A DNA stretch of 64,000 nt, taken from the NCBI RefSeq assembly GCF_004792515.1, contig NZ_CP038865.1:112001-176000 (forward strand), read 5' to 3'. The notes under the pieces are model-generated. The model had not been told where the DNA came from. It ran no database searches and was given only the letters and a program-made list of their open reading frames with translations. The first letter of the stretch is position 1; each line of letters starts with the position of its first letter. This document shows positions 32,706 through 41,958 of this stretch, piece after piece. The translations under genes and the position numbers were made by a program. Source of the DNA: Vagococcus xieshaowenii (GTDB taxonomy: Bacteria > Bacillota > Bacilli > Lactobacillales > Vagococcaceae).

Positions 32706-33754
32706 TGGAGATTAAAGCAGATAGCATTAATTATAAAGATATTGCGGCACTACCGGCTTCAGATTTTGAGATGCTAGGTGATATTGGCACGGAAGAACGA
32801 GAACTAATTACGGCACCATCATTAACCTTTTTCCAAGATTCATGGCGTCGTCTGAAGAAAAATAAAGCGGCGGTGATTTCGATTATCATTTTAGGGTTAA
32901 TTGTCTTGACGTCTATTGTGACGATTTTTGTATCACCTCATGATCCCACCAAGCAAAATGTTAACTACATTAACTTGCCTCCTCGTATTCCTGGACTAAA
33001 TATTAATGGTCTGAATGGTAAAGCGATGGTAGCCGGTGAATTAGTAGATAAATACGCACAAGCCAAAGTGCCAGATAATGTTCATTACTTTTTTGGTACA
33101 GATGGTTTAGGGCGTGACGTGTTATCACGTTTGTTCATGGGAACGCGTATTTCTTTATTAATTGCCTTAATTGCGGCGATGTTCGATATTATTATCGGAG
33201 TGGCATACGGTTTGATTTCAGGGCTTAAAGGTGGCCGTGTTGATAATTTGATGCAACGTTTCTTAGAAATCTTATCAGGTATTCCTAACTTGGTTGTGAT
33301 GATCTTAATGTTAGTCTTGCTAAAGCCAGGTATTACCTCAATTATTGCGGCTATGGCAATTACCAACTGGATTCCAATGGCGCGTATTGTACGTGCGCAA
33401 ACATTAAAATTAAAAGATCAAGAATATGTACTAGCAGCCCAAACGTTAGGGGAAAGTAAATTAAAAATTGCCTTCAAACATATTTTACCAAATATTTTGA
33501 GCGTGATTATTGTACAAATGATGTTTAGTATTCCAACAGCTATTTTCTTCGAAGCGTTCTTAAGTTTCATTGGTTTAGGTTTAACCCCACCAAGTGCGTC
33601 ATTAGGAATGATGTTAAGTGATGGCTATAAGACGTTCCAATATTTACCATACTTGTTATGGATTCCAGCTGTGACGTTATCGGTTATCATGATTGGCTTT
33701 AACTTACTAGCCGATGGTTTACGCGATGCGTTTGATCCAAAAATGAAGGAGTGA
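32705..33754 (+). CDS. oppC: Oligopeptide ABC transporter permease OppC
   Basis: 349 aa. A cytoplasmic N-terminal tail of about 50 residues leads to the first helix (AVISIIILGLIVLTSIVTIF), a large extracellular loop with HYFFGTDGLGRDVLSRL, and five further helices. The EAA loop is YVLAAQTLGESKLKIAFKHI (about 251-270). Paired with OppB. The stop overlaps the region of the oppD start. Confidence 0.92.
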   Translation: MEIKADSINYKDIAALPASDFEMLGDIGTEERELITAPSLTFFQDSWRRLKKNKAAVISIIILGLIVLTSIVTIFVSPHDPTKQNVNYINLPPRIPGLNINGLNGKAMVAGELVDKYAQAKVPDNVHYFFGTDGLGRDVLSRLFMGTRISLLIALIAAMFDIIIGVAYGLISGLKGGRVDNLMQRFLEILSGIPNLVVMILMLVLLKPGITSIIAAMAITNWIPMARIVRAQTLKLKDQEYVLAAQTLGESKLKIAFKHILPNILSVIIVQMMFSIPTAIFFEAFLSFIGLGLTPPSASLGMMLSDGYKTFQYLPYLLWIPAVTLSVIMIGFNLLADGLRDAFDPKMKE

Positions 33755-33756
33755 CA

Positions 33757-34866
33757 ATGATGAAAAAAATTCTTGAAGTAAAGGACTTGCAAATTTCATT
33801 TGATACTTACGCCGGAAAGGTTCAAGCCATTCGTAATGTAAGTTTTGAGTTAAATGAAGGCGAAACTCTGGCGATTGTAGGGGAGTCAGGGAGTGGTAAA
33901 TCTGTAACAACACGCAGTATTATGAAATTATTATCAAACAATGCGTCTATTGATAATGGTCAAATCATCTTTAATGGTGAAGATTTAGTTAATAAGACTG
34001 AAAAAGAGATGCAAAAAATTCGTGGGAAAGAAATTGCCATGATTTTCCAAGATCCTATGACCTCTCTTGATCCCACAATGCCTATCGGTAAACAAGTCGC
34101 TGAATCATTACTGATTCATACAGAAGTAAGCAAAAAAGAAGCGATGACCTCGGCGTTACGATTATTAGAAATGGTCGGGATTCCAAATGCAGAGGAACGA
34201 TTAGGTCACTACCCTCACCAATTTTCTGGTGGGCAACGTCAACGGATTGTGATTGCCATCGCGTTAATCTGTAACCCACAAATCATTATTGCGGATGAAC
34301 CAACTACAGCACTTGATGTGACCATTCAAGCGCAAATCTTAGAGTTGTTAAAAGACATTCAGTTAAAAATTAAGAGTGCGATTATTTTTATTACCCATGA
34401 CTTAGGGGTAGTTGCCAATATTGCCGATAGAGTAGCGGTAATGTACGGTGGTAAAATTGTCGAAGTGGGTACATCAGAAGAAATTTTCTACAACCCACAA
34501 CATCCTTACACTTGGGGATTATTAGGTTCTATGCCGACAATGGATGGTGGCGAGGAACGTTTATATGCGATTCCAGGTTCACCACCGGATTTGTTGAATC
34601 CGCCAAAAGGTGATGCGTTTTATCCGCGTAATGATTATGCCTTGAAAATTGATGCAGCATTACAACCACCATATTTTGAAGTGTCACCGACACATAAAGC
34701 AGCGACTTGGTTACTAGCGCCACAAGCGTCCAAAGTAACCCCACCACCAGAAATCCAAAGACGTTGGAATAAATTTAAAAAAGATCAAGAACTAGTAAAG
34801 CCAGACAGTGGAACAAATGAACCTGTTGTAGTGGATATCAAAGCAGCACGACAAAAAATGGCTTAG
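33757..34866 (+). CDS. oppD: Oligopeptide ABC transporter ATPase OppD
   Basis: About 369 aa. The AAGGAG site at 33746-33751 favours an ATG at 33757 or 33760 over a GTG at 33751. Walker A GESGSGKSV (about residue 40), signature FSGGQRQRIVIAIAL (about 155), Walker B IIIADEPTTALD (about 175) and H-loop ITHDLG. The C-terminal oligopeptide-transporter domain contains PHQFSGG and PGSPPDLLNPPKGDAFYP, though the usual cysteine-rich iron-sulphur motif found in many OppD proteins is reduced: no cysteine cluster follows PGSPP. Confidence 0.92.
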   Translation: MMKKILEVKDLQISFDTYAGKVQAIRNVSFELNEGETLAIVGESGSGKSVTTRSIMKLLSNNASIDNGQIIFNGEDLVNKTEKEMQKIRGKEIAMIFQDPMTSLDPTMPIGKQVAESLLIHTEVSKKEAMTSALRLLEMVGIPNAEERLGHYPHQFSGGQRQRIVIAIALICNPQIIIADEPTTALDVTIQAQILELLKDIQLKIKSAIIFITHDLGVVANIADRVAVMYGGKIVEVGTSEEIFYNPQHPYTWGLLGSMPTMDGGEERLYAIPGSPPDLLNPPKGDAFYPRNDYALKIDAALQPPYFEVSPTHKAATWLLAPQASKVTPPPEIQRRWNKFKKDQELVKPDSGTNEPVVVDIKAARQKMA

Positions 34867-34878
34867 GAGGAAGTACTT

Positions 34879-35829
34879 ATGACAGAAAAAGTTTTATTAG
34901 ATATTAAGAATCTGAAACAGTATTTTTCAGTAGGCCGTAATGTGGTGAAAGCTATTGATGATATTAGTTTCCAAATTTTTGAAGGTGAAACCTTTGGGCT
35001 TGTAGGTGAATCAGGAAGTGGTAAATCTACAACAGGACGCTCAATTATTGGGTTGAATACACCGACAGCAGGCACGATTGAATTTGACGGTCAAGATGTG
35101 ACGAAGATTAAGAGTAAGCAAGGGAAAAAAGACTTTCGTCGTGAGGTACAGATGATTTTTCAAGATCCGTATGCCTCACTTAATCCACGTATGAAAGTCC
35201 GTGATATTATTGCAGAAGGTATCGACGTGAATAAGTTAGCAGCCAACGAAGAACAGCGAAATGCTATCGTAGATGAATTGCTAGAGACAGTGGGCTTAAA
35301 TCCAAGTCATGGAACGCGTTATCCGCATGAATTCTCAGGTGGACAACGTCAACGTATTGGCATTGCCCGGGCGTTAGCGGTGAAGCCAAAGTTCATTATT
35401 TGTGACGAACCAATTTCGGCGCTTGATGTATCGATTCAAGCGCAAGTCGTTAACTTGTTGCAAGATCTACAAGAAGAGCAAAAATTAACCTATTTATTCA
35501 TCGCCCATGATTTATCAATGGTAAAACATATTAGTGACCGTATTGGTGTGATGCACCATGGTAAGCTATTAGAAGTGGGAACAAGTGATGAAATTTATCG
35601 TTTTGGTGTGCATCCTTATACGGAAAGTTTACTATCGGCAATTCCCTTACCTGATCCAGATTATGAACGTACGCGTACACGATTACACTATACACCTGAA
35701 ACCGACGACGGTAAATCTCGTGAGATGCACGAAATCGGTGAAGGCCACTTTATCTACTGCACAGAAGAAGAAGCAATTATTTACCGTGCAAAGTTAGAAC
35801 AAAAAAAACAGCAAGTATTGGTTAGCTGA
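34879..35829 (+). CDS. oppF: Oligopeptide ABC transporter ATPase OppF
   Basis: 316 aa. Walker A GESGSGKSTTGRSI (about residues 43-56), FSGGQRQRIGIARAL, Walker B FIICDEPISALDVSIQ and H-loop IAHDLSMVKHIS. It starts 12 bases after oppD behind TTAGGAGG. OppD and OppF form the ATPase heterodimer of the peptide importer. The operon ends with a terminator at 35837. Confidence 0.93.
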   Translation: MTEKVLLDIKNLKQYFSVGRNVVKAIDDISFQIFEGETFGLVGESGSGKSTTGRSIIGLNTPTAGTIEFDGQDVTKIKSKQGKKDFRREVQMIFQDPYASLNPRMKVRDIIAEGIDVNKLAANEEQRNAIVDELLETVGLNPSHGTRYPHEFSGGQRQRIGIARALAVKPKFIICDEPISALDVSIQAQVVNLLQDLQEEQKLTYLFIAHDLSMVKHISDRIGVMHHGKLLEVGTSDEIYRFGVHPYTESLLSAIPLPDPDYERTRTRLHYTPETDDGKSREMHEIGEGHFIYCTEEEAIIYRAKLEQKKQQVLVS

Positions 35830-35836
35830 TAACTAG

Positions 35837-35876
35837 AAAAAAGCGTTGAGATTAAAAATTTCAACGCTTTTTCTTT
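35837..35876 (+). terminator. Terminator of oppBCDF
   Basis: AAAAAAGCGTTGA (35837-35849) pairs with TCAACGCTTTTT (35861-35872), T-rich tail. Confidence 0.85.
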
Positions 35877-36000
35877 TATCATTATTATGTAGGTAAATAA
35901 AGTAGTGATTCATAGTAACATGAATATACTGTAAAAGAGTGAAAAATAGTTTGACGTGTGCTTTATAGAGGTATAAAATAAGACTATCGATTGATAAATC

Positions 36001-36073
36001 GGGTTGTTAGCTCAGTTGGTAGAGCAACGGACTCTTAATCCGTGGGTCGCGGGTTCGAACCCCACACAACCCA
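36001..36073 (+). tRNA. tRNA-Lys (CTT anticodon)
   Basis: 73 nt cloverleaf: acceptor GGGTTGT (36001-36007) with ACAACCC (36066-36072), D arm GCTC/GAGC, anticodon stem ACGGA/TCCGT around CTCTTAA (anticodon CTT, reads AAG), and T loop TTCGAAC. CCA is not encoded. The T stem GCGGG/CCCAC has one C-A mismatch at 36050/36064, where a G at 36064 would be expected. A long hairpin terminator follows at 36091. Confidence 0.93.
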
Positions 36074-36090
36074 TTGGGTGCCAAACCCAC

Positions 36091-36157
36091 GAGACAGGTA
36101 AAACCTTGGTGCGTAACGCATTTCGAAAAGGTTTTGCGCTGTCTCATTTTTTTTTGC
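36091..36157 (+). terminator. Terminator of the tRNA gene
   Basis: Long hairpin: GAGACAG (36091-36097) pairs with CTGTCTC (36139-36145), and AAAACCTT with AAGGTTTT inside, followed by nine T. Confidence 0.85.
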
Positions 36158-36194
36158 TAAAATTAACCATAAGCGCTATTTTTGCATAAAAAAA

Positions 36195-36230
36195 TACCTC
36201 TCAGTTAAACTAAGAGGTAAGGAGATTTTT
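36195..36230 (+). terminator. Short hairpin with T run
   Basis: TACCTCT (36195-36201) pairs with AGAGGTA (36213-36219), followed by AGGAGATTTTTT. Confidence 0.5.
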
Positions 36231-36253
36231 TATTTACTTTGGAGGAGTAAATA

Positions 36254-36301
36254 ATGAAAAAAGTTTTGTTAGGGTTGTTTATTGGTATGTATATAATATA
36301 A
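36254..36301 (+). other. 15-codon open frame with a strong ribosome site
   Basis: ATG at 36254 lies six bases after GGAGGAG and encodes MKKVLLGLFIGMYII before TAA. It looks like the first half of a signal peptide. It may be a remnant of a secreted-protein gene or a tiny membrane peptide. The rest of the region 36158-36412 holds no other candidate gene. Confidence 0.35.
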
Positions 36302-36412
36302 CGTTTAAATGTGAAGAAACTGTGAAAAAAAAGAATATAAATAGTGAAGATTTATAGAAATAAAATTTCAATTCAGTTATTTTATTATAAAAACTCTAGG
36401 AGGCGATAGATA

Positions 36413-37324
36413 ATGACGAAAAGAATTGGCTTGATTGGTATAGGAAATATTTCTCAAAAGGCTTATATGCCAGTTGTTCAAACGCTAGTGGATGTCGAAT
36501 GGGTATTGTACTCGCGTAAAGAAGATTCCTTGAATGATTTGAGACATCGTTACAATATTAGTGAAGGATATACTAATATAGAAGAATTAATTGACAGTAA
36601 GTTAGATGCTTGTTTTGTACAAACACCGACGTCTACTCATTATAAAATAGTCAAACAGCTATTAAATGCGGGCATTTCGGTATTTGTTGATAAGCCGATT
36701 TCAGAAGAAATAGAAGAAACACAAGAATTGTTAACTCTTGCTAAACAAAAAAAATTATTGTTATTTATTGGGTTTAACAGACGATATGCGCCTAGAATAG
36801 CAGCACTTGCGCAAGAGCAGATAGAGAATTATCATGTAACAAGCATCAAACATCGGATTAATCAACCAAAACCTGTTAAATTTGCGTTGTATGATTTGTT
36901 TATTCATCCACTAGACACGTGTCTATACTTCATGAATAGCTCTCATGTGTCAATTGTGTCAGTCGATGCACAAGTTGTAGAGGGAGATTTATACTATATT
37001 TCGGTTCAGTTAACTGATGGGCAGCATCATGCAACAGTTGCTATGAATCTTGTGTCAGGAGCGAATCGTGAACTATTAGAGTTGGGTTCCCCTGAAAAGA
37101 CCGTCGTAATCGAAAACTTGGAAAAGGCGACCGTATATACGGGGACACATCAACAAGTTCAGCCGTTTTCTGATTGGGATACCACATTATACAAACGAGG
37201 GTTTGAGCCAATGATCGAGGACTTTTTATTGTCATTAGATAAAGGCGAGTTATCCGATGGTCAGTCTCATACATTAGAGACGCACTTAGTCTTAGAAGAA
37301 ATTTTGAATCGTATCATGATATAA
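36413..37324 (+). CDS. Gfo/Idh/MocA-family oxidoreductase
   Basis: 303 aa. The Rossmann motif GLIGIGNISQKAYMP (residues 6-20) binds NAD(P), and the family block VFVDKPISEEIEET (about 92-105) contains the conserved Lys-Pro dipeptide. The C-terminal half is the alpha/beta substrate domain (FIGFNRRYAPR, then DLFIHPLDTCLYF with the conserved His). Such enzymes oxidise or reduce sugars and cyclitols; the substrate is unknown. AGGAGG site; single gene with its own terminator. The nearness of the MurNAc operon is suggestive only. Confidence 0.82.
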   Translation: MTKRIGLIGIGNISQKAYMPVVQTLVDVEWVLYSRKEDSLNDLRHRYNISEGYTNIEELIDSKLDACFVQTPTSTHYKIVKQLLNAGISVFVDKPISEEIEETQELLTLAKQKKLLLFIGFNRRYAPRIAALAQEQIENYHVTSIKHRINQPKPVKFALYDLFIHPLDTCLYFMNSSHVSIVSVDAQVVEGDLYYISVQLTDGQHHATVAMNLVSGANRELLELGSPEKTVVIENLEKATVYTGTHQQVQPFSDWDTTLYKRGFEPMIEDFLLSLDKGELSDGQSHTLETHLVLEEILNRIMI

Positions 37325-37334
37325 TTGTTTAATG

Positions 37335-37372
37335 AAAAGGTGGTAGCACACGACATGCTACCACCTTTTTTT
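37335..37372. terminator. Bidirectional terminator
   Basis: AAAAGGTGGTAGCA (37335-37348) pairs with TGCTACCACCTTTT (37356-37369), between the oxidoreductase and the convergent acetyltransferase gene. Confidence 0.85.
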
Positions 37373-37649
37373 AATTTTCTTTATACCAGACGTCCTGATA
37401 GGTGGCTTCACGGCTGAAGACTTTCTTGACATAAGGACACGTAGGGAAGATAAGTAGCTTATTTTCTCGTGCATAAGTGACTAAGGCATCAACTAAGCGT
37501 AAGCCAAGGTCTTGCCCGCGGTAAGTTTCTTCTATAAAAGTATGGTTGGCTTCGATAATAGTAGCTGTGTATGGGGTGAAGGTAATTTCGCCTATTTTTT
37601 CGTTATGATGGATAAGATGAAACGCATGTTCTGTGGCATTGATTTCCAT
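37371..37649 (-). CDS. YjdJ-like small GNAT N-acetyltransferase
   Basis: 92 aa from the ATG at 37649, which has AAGGAGG eight bases upstream; a longer frame from 37709 lacks a site. The protein is the compact single-domain form of the GNAT fold (N-acetyltransferase, YjdJ/Gtn type): EITFTPYTATIIEANHTFIE, then the acetyl-CoA loop YRGQDLGLRLVDALVTYARE (about 46-65) and the closing IFPTCPYVKKVF with the conserved Cys and Tyr. The substrate is unknown. Confidence 0.78.
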   Translation of the reverse strand: MEINATEHAFHLIHHNEKIGEITFTPYTATIIEANHTFIEETYRGQDLGLRLVDALVTYARENKLLIFPTCPYVKKVFSREATYQDVWYKEN

Positions 37650-37762
37650 TCGTGCGACCTCCTTAATGATAGTTATTAGATGACTTAATTCTAATATAGA
37701 AGCAATCAATAGTCTAAATTAATGAATTAAAGATAAAAAATTTCTTCTTTTTAATAAAAATG

Positions 37763-37811
37763 TTGAAATTTTATTTCATAGAGGTTATAATCATAAATGA
37801 AAGCGGTTGAA
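37763..37811 (+). promoter_or_regulatory. Promoter, palindromic operator and cre site of the MurNAc operon
   Basis: TTGAAA (37763-37768) and TATAAT (37786-37791) with a 17-base spacer. The perfect palindrome TGAAATTTTATTTCA (37764-37778) covers the -35 and spacer and is a good candidate site for MurR. TGAAAGCGGTTGAA (37798-37811) matches the CcpA cre consensus at 12 of 14 positions and overlaps the start of transcription. Together they suggest substrate induction plus carbon catabolite repression. Confidence 0.7.
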
Positions 37812-37825
37812 AAAGGGGGTACGAC

Positions 37826-38899
37826 ATGCTAGGTTTTTCGATTTTTTTTAGTGAGGCGATAGATTCAGAAACAGAAAACTATATAAAGAAAATGAAAGCA
37901 GCTGGTTTTGAAGGCGTGTTTTCATCACTACATATCCCAGAAGATGACACAAGCACTTATAAAGAAAAGCTACAAACATTAGGTAATATGTTGAAGAAAT
38001 ATCAATTGAATTTAATGGTAGATATTTCTACGTTAGGATTAAAGGCGTTAGGATACGATATTCAATCAAAAGAAGATATTGAAGCAATTAAGGCCTTAGG
38101 GATTACGGGCTTACGTATGGATTATGGTATTTCGTTTGACGTAATTGCGCAATTATCACAGTGGATCACCGTTAGTTTAAATGCTAGTACGTTGACGGTT
38201 GAAGAAGTAGCTTATTTGAAGGAACAGGGCGCTAACTTTTCTAATTTAGAATTATGGCATAATTATTATCCAAGAGTAGAGACCGGTCTAGCGATGGAAA
38301 CATTCAAACAAAAAAATGAGTTGTTCCATCATTTAGGCTTAAAAATTTGTGCGTTTGTACCTGGTGATCATCAGTTGAGAGGTCCGTTATTTGAAGGCTT
38401 ACCAACCGTTGAAGATCACCGTTATCAAGCCCCGTTAGTTAGTACAGTGTCGTTATTAGACGCGGGTTATGTTTCAGATGTTTATATTGGAGATCCAGGA
38501 ATTAAAGAAGCAACCATGACACAATTTTTTGATTATTTCAAACAACAGCGCGTGTCATTAAAAGTAGAAGTTCTAGATGCGACACATGAACGTTTATTTA
38601 TTGGTACGCATACGAATCGAGTTGATGACGCTAGAGATGTTATTAGAAGTCAGGAAGCAAGATTCAAAGAATTACCCATTATTGAGCCGCACAAGACACT
38701 TGTCAGAACCAAAGGGAGCGTCACATTAGATAATGAAAAATATGGGCGCTACAAAGGGGAATTGCAACTAACGAAAGTTGATTTGCCATTAGACGAGCGA
38801 GTAAATGTTGTGGCAAGAGTCATCGAAGAAGATCAAGCATTAATTAAAGTTATTAAACCAGGCATGAGCTATCGACTGGTTAATTATAAAGGAGCGTAA
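37826..38899 (+). CDS. mupG: MupG-family 6-phospho-N-acetylmuramidase (DUF871)
   Basis: 357 aa: an N-terminal TIM barrel (about 1-235; LGFSIFFSEAIDSETENYI, GLRMDYGIS, NLELWHNYYPR) and a C-terminal cyclophilin-like domain (about 245-357), the DUF871 arrangement. In Staphylococcus aureus MupG splits the phosphorylated MurNAc-GlcNAc disaccharide delivered by MurP. Here it is the first gene of mupG-murQ-murP, which supports the same role. GGGGG site before the ATG. Cytoplasmic. Confidence 0.88.
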   Translation: MLGFSIFFSEAIDSETENYIKKMKAAGFEGVFSSLHIPEDDTSTYKEKLQTLGNMLKKYQLNLMVDISTLGLKALGYDIQSKEDIEAIKALGITGLRMDYGISFDVIAQLSQWITVSLNASTLTVEEVAYLKEQGANFSNLELWHNYYPRVETGLAMETFKQKNELFHHLGLKICAFVPGDHQLRGPLFEGLPTVEDHRYQAPLVSTVSLLDAGYVSDVYIGDPGIKEATMTQFFDYFKQQRVSLKVEVLDATHERLFIGTHTNRVDDARDVIRSQEARFKELPIIEPHKTLVRTKGSVTLDNEKYGRYKGELQLTKVDLPLDERVNVVARVIEEDQALIKVIKPGMSYRLVNYKGA

Positions 38900-38907
38900 C
38901 AAATAAG

Positions 38908-39798
38908 ATGAATTTAGAGAATTTAACAACAGAAAGAAGAAATCAAAAAACAACTGGACTTGACGAAATGTCAATTCGCGATATTTTAACTATCATGAAC
39001 GAAGAAGACGCAAAAGTACCTGCGGCGATTAATGAAAGTTTAGATCAAATTGAAGCAGTCATTGAAAAAATCGTTGAATCATTTGCTAAAGGTGGTCGTT
39101 TAATCTACATCGGTGCTGGGACAAGTGGTCGTTTAGGTATTTTAGATGCGGCTGAATGTGTGCCAACTTTTGGAACAGAGCCAGAAATGGTTCAAGGATT
39201 AATTGCAGGTGGCATGAAAGCCATGACGGTCGCTGTTGAAGGGGCTGAAGATTCAGAAAGCTTAGCTAAAGAAGATTTAGCTGCCATCAACTTGACGGAT
39301 AAAGATATCGTTGTTGGTATCGCAGCAAGTGGTCGTACCCCTTATGTTGTGGGTGGTTTAGAATACGCAAAAGAAGTTGGCGCAACAAGAGCCTCAATAT
39401 CATGTAATAAACAAGCAGTCATTAGTCAGTACGCTGCTTATCCAATCGAAGTTGAAGTAGGTCCAGAGATTTTAACAGGCTCAACACGCTTGAAATCAGG
39501 AACAGCTCAAAAACTAATCTTAAACATGTTATCAACAGTTTCAATGATTGGTATTGGAAAAGTCTACAAAAACTTGATGGTCGATGTTCGTCCAACCAAT
39601 GAAAAATTAGTAGAACGTGCCAAACGTATTATTATGGAAGCAACGGAATGTGACTATGCCCTAGCAGAAAAAACATTCACTGAATCAGGTGAAGATGTGA
39701 AGTTAGCCATTGTCATGATTTTAACAAACAGTGACAAAGAAACAGCAGCAAGTAAGTTAGTAGCGTCAAATGGATTTGTTAGAGAAGCAGCCAATTAA
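38908..39798 (+). CDS. murQ: N-acetylmuramic acid 6-phosphate etherase MurQ
   Basis: 296 aa, SIS domain. Conserved motifs: LTTERRNQKT at the N terminus, GGRLIYIGAGTSGRLGILDA (about 62-81), AECVPTFGTEP, GIAASGRTPYVVGGL, and GSTRLKSGTAQKLILNMLST. It cleaves the lactyl ether of MurNAc 6-phosphate to GlcNAc 6-phosphate and D-lactate. It starts eight bases after mupG; the only ribosome site is AAAGGAG inside the mupG end, so translation may be coupled. Confidence 0.95.
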   Translation: MNLENLTTERRNQKTTGLDEMSIRDILTIMNEEDAKVPAAINESLDQIEAVIEKIVESFAKGGRLIYIGAGTSGRLGILDAAECVPTFGTEPEMVQGLIAGGMKAMTVAVEGAEDSESLAKEDLAAINLTDKDIVVGIAASGRTPYVVGGLEYAKEVGATRASISCNKQAVISQYAAYPIEVEVGPEILTGSTRLKSGTAQKLILNMLSTVSMIGIGKVYKNLMVDVRPTNEKLVERAKRIIMEATECDYALAEKTFTESGEDVKLAIVMILTNSDKETAASKLVASNGFVREAAN

Positions 39799-39813
39799 AA
39801 AGGAGGAAACATA

Positions 39814-41256
39814 ATGTCTGATAAAGTTAATGGGATTGCAACAGGTATTTATGAAAACGTTGGCGGTAAAGAAAACGTCAATAAAGTGGCACATTGTATG
39901 ACACGTGTTCGTATGGAAATTAAAGATTACGATAAAGTGAATCTTGAGGCGTTAAAAGCAGTGCCAGGTGTTTTAGGTGTTGTAGAAGATGATACGTTAC
40001 AAGTTGTCGTAGGACCTGGAACGGTTAATAAAGTGGCTCAAAAAATGGTCGATATGGCAGGCGTTAATCTAGGAGATGTTTTCCCAGAAAACATGGCAAA
40101 TGGCTCGTCAGCCAAAGATGCTGTTGAACAAAAAGCAAACGAAATGAAAGCACAAGTTAAAAAGAAAAATCAAAAACCATGGTCAAAAGCACTTAAATCA
40201 ATTGCTAATATCTTTGTTCCATTGATTCCAGCTTTTGTTGGTGCCGGAATTATTGGAGGCATTGCGTCAATCATTAACAATATGCTAAAAGCAGGTACGA
40301 TTGATGGTGCTGCTTGGATGAATATTGCTTCTGTATGTGCGATTATTCAAAGTGGTGTGTTTTCTTACTTAGTGATTTATGTCGGGATTAATGCTGCCAA
40401 GGAATTTGGTGCGTCACCAAGCTTAGGTGGTGTTATTGGTGGAGTGACGATGTTAACAGGTATGAATGTAGATGCACCGTTAACGAATATTTTTACCGGT
40501 CAACCATTAGCAGCTGGTCAAGGTGGTGTGATTGGGGTTATCTTCGCTGTTTGGTTAATGTCATTCATTGAAAAATGGTTAAGAAAACGTGTCTGGGAAT
40601 CCGTGGATATTATTGTAACACCAACTATTACATTATTAATTATGGGATTATTAACGATTTTCTTCATTATGCCAATCGCAGGGGCTGTTTCTAATTCATT
40701 AGTAGGCGCTCTAAATTGGGTATTAGACATTGGTGGTCCGGTATCTGGCTTTATTCTAGGTGTCGCTTTCTTGCCAATGGTAATGTTTGGGTTACACCAA
40801 ATTTTAACACCGATTCATTTAGAAATGATTGCTCAAACAGGTTCAACGTTATTATTACCTATTTTAGCAATGGCAGGCGCTGGTCAAGTAGGGGCAGCAT
40901 TTGCTTTATGGTTCAGATGTCGTCAAAACAAACAATTACGTGAAATGATTAAAGGTGCGTTACCGGTTGGTATTTTAGGTATCGGTGAACCGTTAATTTA
41001 CGGTGTGACATTACCTTTAGGTCGTCCATTTATTACAGCATGTTTAGGTGGAGGAATTGGTGGTGCTGTCTTAGGCTTCTTAGGTAATATTGGGGCAACA
41101 TCAGTTGGACCAAGTGGTGTCGCGTTAATTCCATTAATTGCTAATGGTAAATGGTTTGGCTATGTTTTAGGTCTACTAGGTGCTTATGTAGGTGGCTTTA
41201 TCTTTACTTATTTCTTTGGAACAAACGAAGCTATTCGTAAGGGAGAAGCTAACTAA
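39814..41256 (+). CDS. murP: PTS N-acetylmuramic acid transporter subunit IIBC (MurP)
   Basis: 480 aa. An N-terminal EIIB domain (about 1-85) has the phosphorylated cysteine in [12 protein letters not shown] (Cys about 28). A linker leads to a glucose-family EIIC domain with about ten helices, including [18 protein letters not shown] (about 390-407). There is no IIA domain, so a separate glucose-type IIA must supply phosphate. It imports MurNAc (or MurNAc-GlcNAc) as the 6-phosphate. It overlaps the next gene by one base. Confidence 0.9.
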   Translation: MSDKVNGIATGIYENVGGKENVNKVAHCMTRVRMEIKDYDKVNLEALKAVPGVLGVVEDDTLQVVVGPGTVNKVAQKMVDMAGVNLGDVFPENMANGSSAKDAVEQKANEMKAQVKKKNQKPWSKALKSIANIFVPLIPAFVGAGIIGGIASIINNMLKAGTIDGAAWMNIASVCAIIQSGVFSYLVIYVGINAAKEFGASPSLGGVIGGVTMLTGMNVDAPLTNIFTGQPLAAGQGGVIGVIFAVWLMSFIEKWLRKRVWESVDIIVTPTITLLIMGLLTIFFIMPIAGAVSNSLVGALNWVLDIGGPVSGFILGVAFLPMVMFGLHQILTPIHLEMIAQTGSTLLLPILAMAGAGQVGAAFALWFRCRQNKQLREMIKGALPVGILGIGEPLIYGVTLPLGRPFITACLGGGIGGAVLGFLGNIGATSVGPSGVALIPLIANGKWFGYVLGLLGAYVGGFIFTYFFGTNEAIRKGEAN

Positions 41257-41885
41257 TGAAACAAGCAGTAATTTTTGATGTCGATGGGGTCATCTTGAAT
41301 TCTGAAGTTTTTTATCAGCAACGTCGCAAGCAGTTCTTTCAAACAAAAGGTATCACGTTAAGTGAAGAAGACAATCAAGCATTTATTGGTTCCAATCCTA
41401 AAGCAATGATGCGTCATTTATTCCCAAATGATCCAAATATGCAAGAAAAAATGAGAGAAGAGTATCTTACTTTTTCTAAAGGGTTAGTCTATGATACACG
41501 TGAATTATTGAATCCTGACGTCAATGTAGTATTACCACAGCTTCAAGCAAAAGGGATTAGATTAGCGATTGCTTCATCTGGTAGTCCTGAAGGGATTCAT
41601 AAGATGTTAGTGGCTAATGACTTGCTTAATTATTTTGAGTTAGTCGTCAGTGGTGAGATGTTTGAAGAATCTAAACCAAATCCTCAAATTTATCGCTATA
41701 CTATTGATCAGTTAGGTTTGAAAGAAGAGGCGTGTCTAGTTGTTGAAGATTCAACGCTAGGCATTAGGGCGGCTAAAGCAGCAGGATTAGAAGTATTGGC
41801 TTTAGTACAACGTGATTATGAAGTGGATCAACAATTAGCCGATGCGAGAATTCAATCGCTTAATGATGTGTTAGAATATTTATAA
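41256..41885 (+). CDS. HAD-superfamily phosphatase, beta-phosphoglucomutase-like
   Basis: 209 aa. HAD motifs: FDVDGVILNSE (residues 6-16; nucleophile Asp and acid Asp), ASSGSP (about 107-112), lysine in ESKPNPQIY, and VVEDSTLGIRAAKAAG (about 157-172). The second residue after the nucleophile and the cap domain fit the phosphatase/phosphomutase subfamily. It overlaps the murP stop by one base and so belongs to the operon. A sugar-phosphate clean-up role in MurNAc catabolism is inference. Confidence 0.83.
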   Translation: MKQAVIFDVDGVILNSEVFYQQRRKQFFQTKGITLSEEDNQAFIGSNPKAMMRHLFPNDPNMQEKMREEYLTFSKGLVYDTRELLNPDVNVVLPQLQAKGIRLAIASSGSPEGIHKMLVANDLLNYFELVVSGEMFEESKPNPQIYRYTIDQLGLKEEACLVVEDSTLGIRAAKAAGLEVLALVQRDYEVDQQLADARIQSLNDVLEYL

Positions 41886-41896
41886 AAGTAGAGAGA

Positions 41897-41936
41897 AATA
41901 CGATATAATGTAGCTAAACATTATATCGTATTTTTT
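41897..41936 (+). terminator. Terminator between the HAD gene and murR
   Basis: A perfect 15-bp stem (41897-41911 with 41918-41932) is followed by TTTTTT. It implies that murR is expressed at a lower level or separately. Confidence 0.88.
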
Positions 41937-41958
41937 CTATAAGAACGGGAGGGACAAA

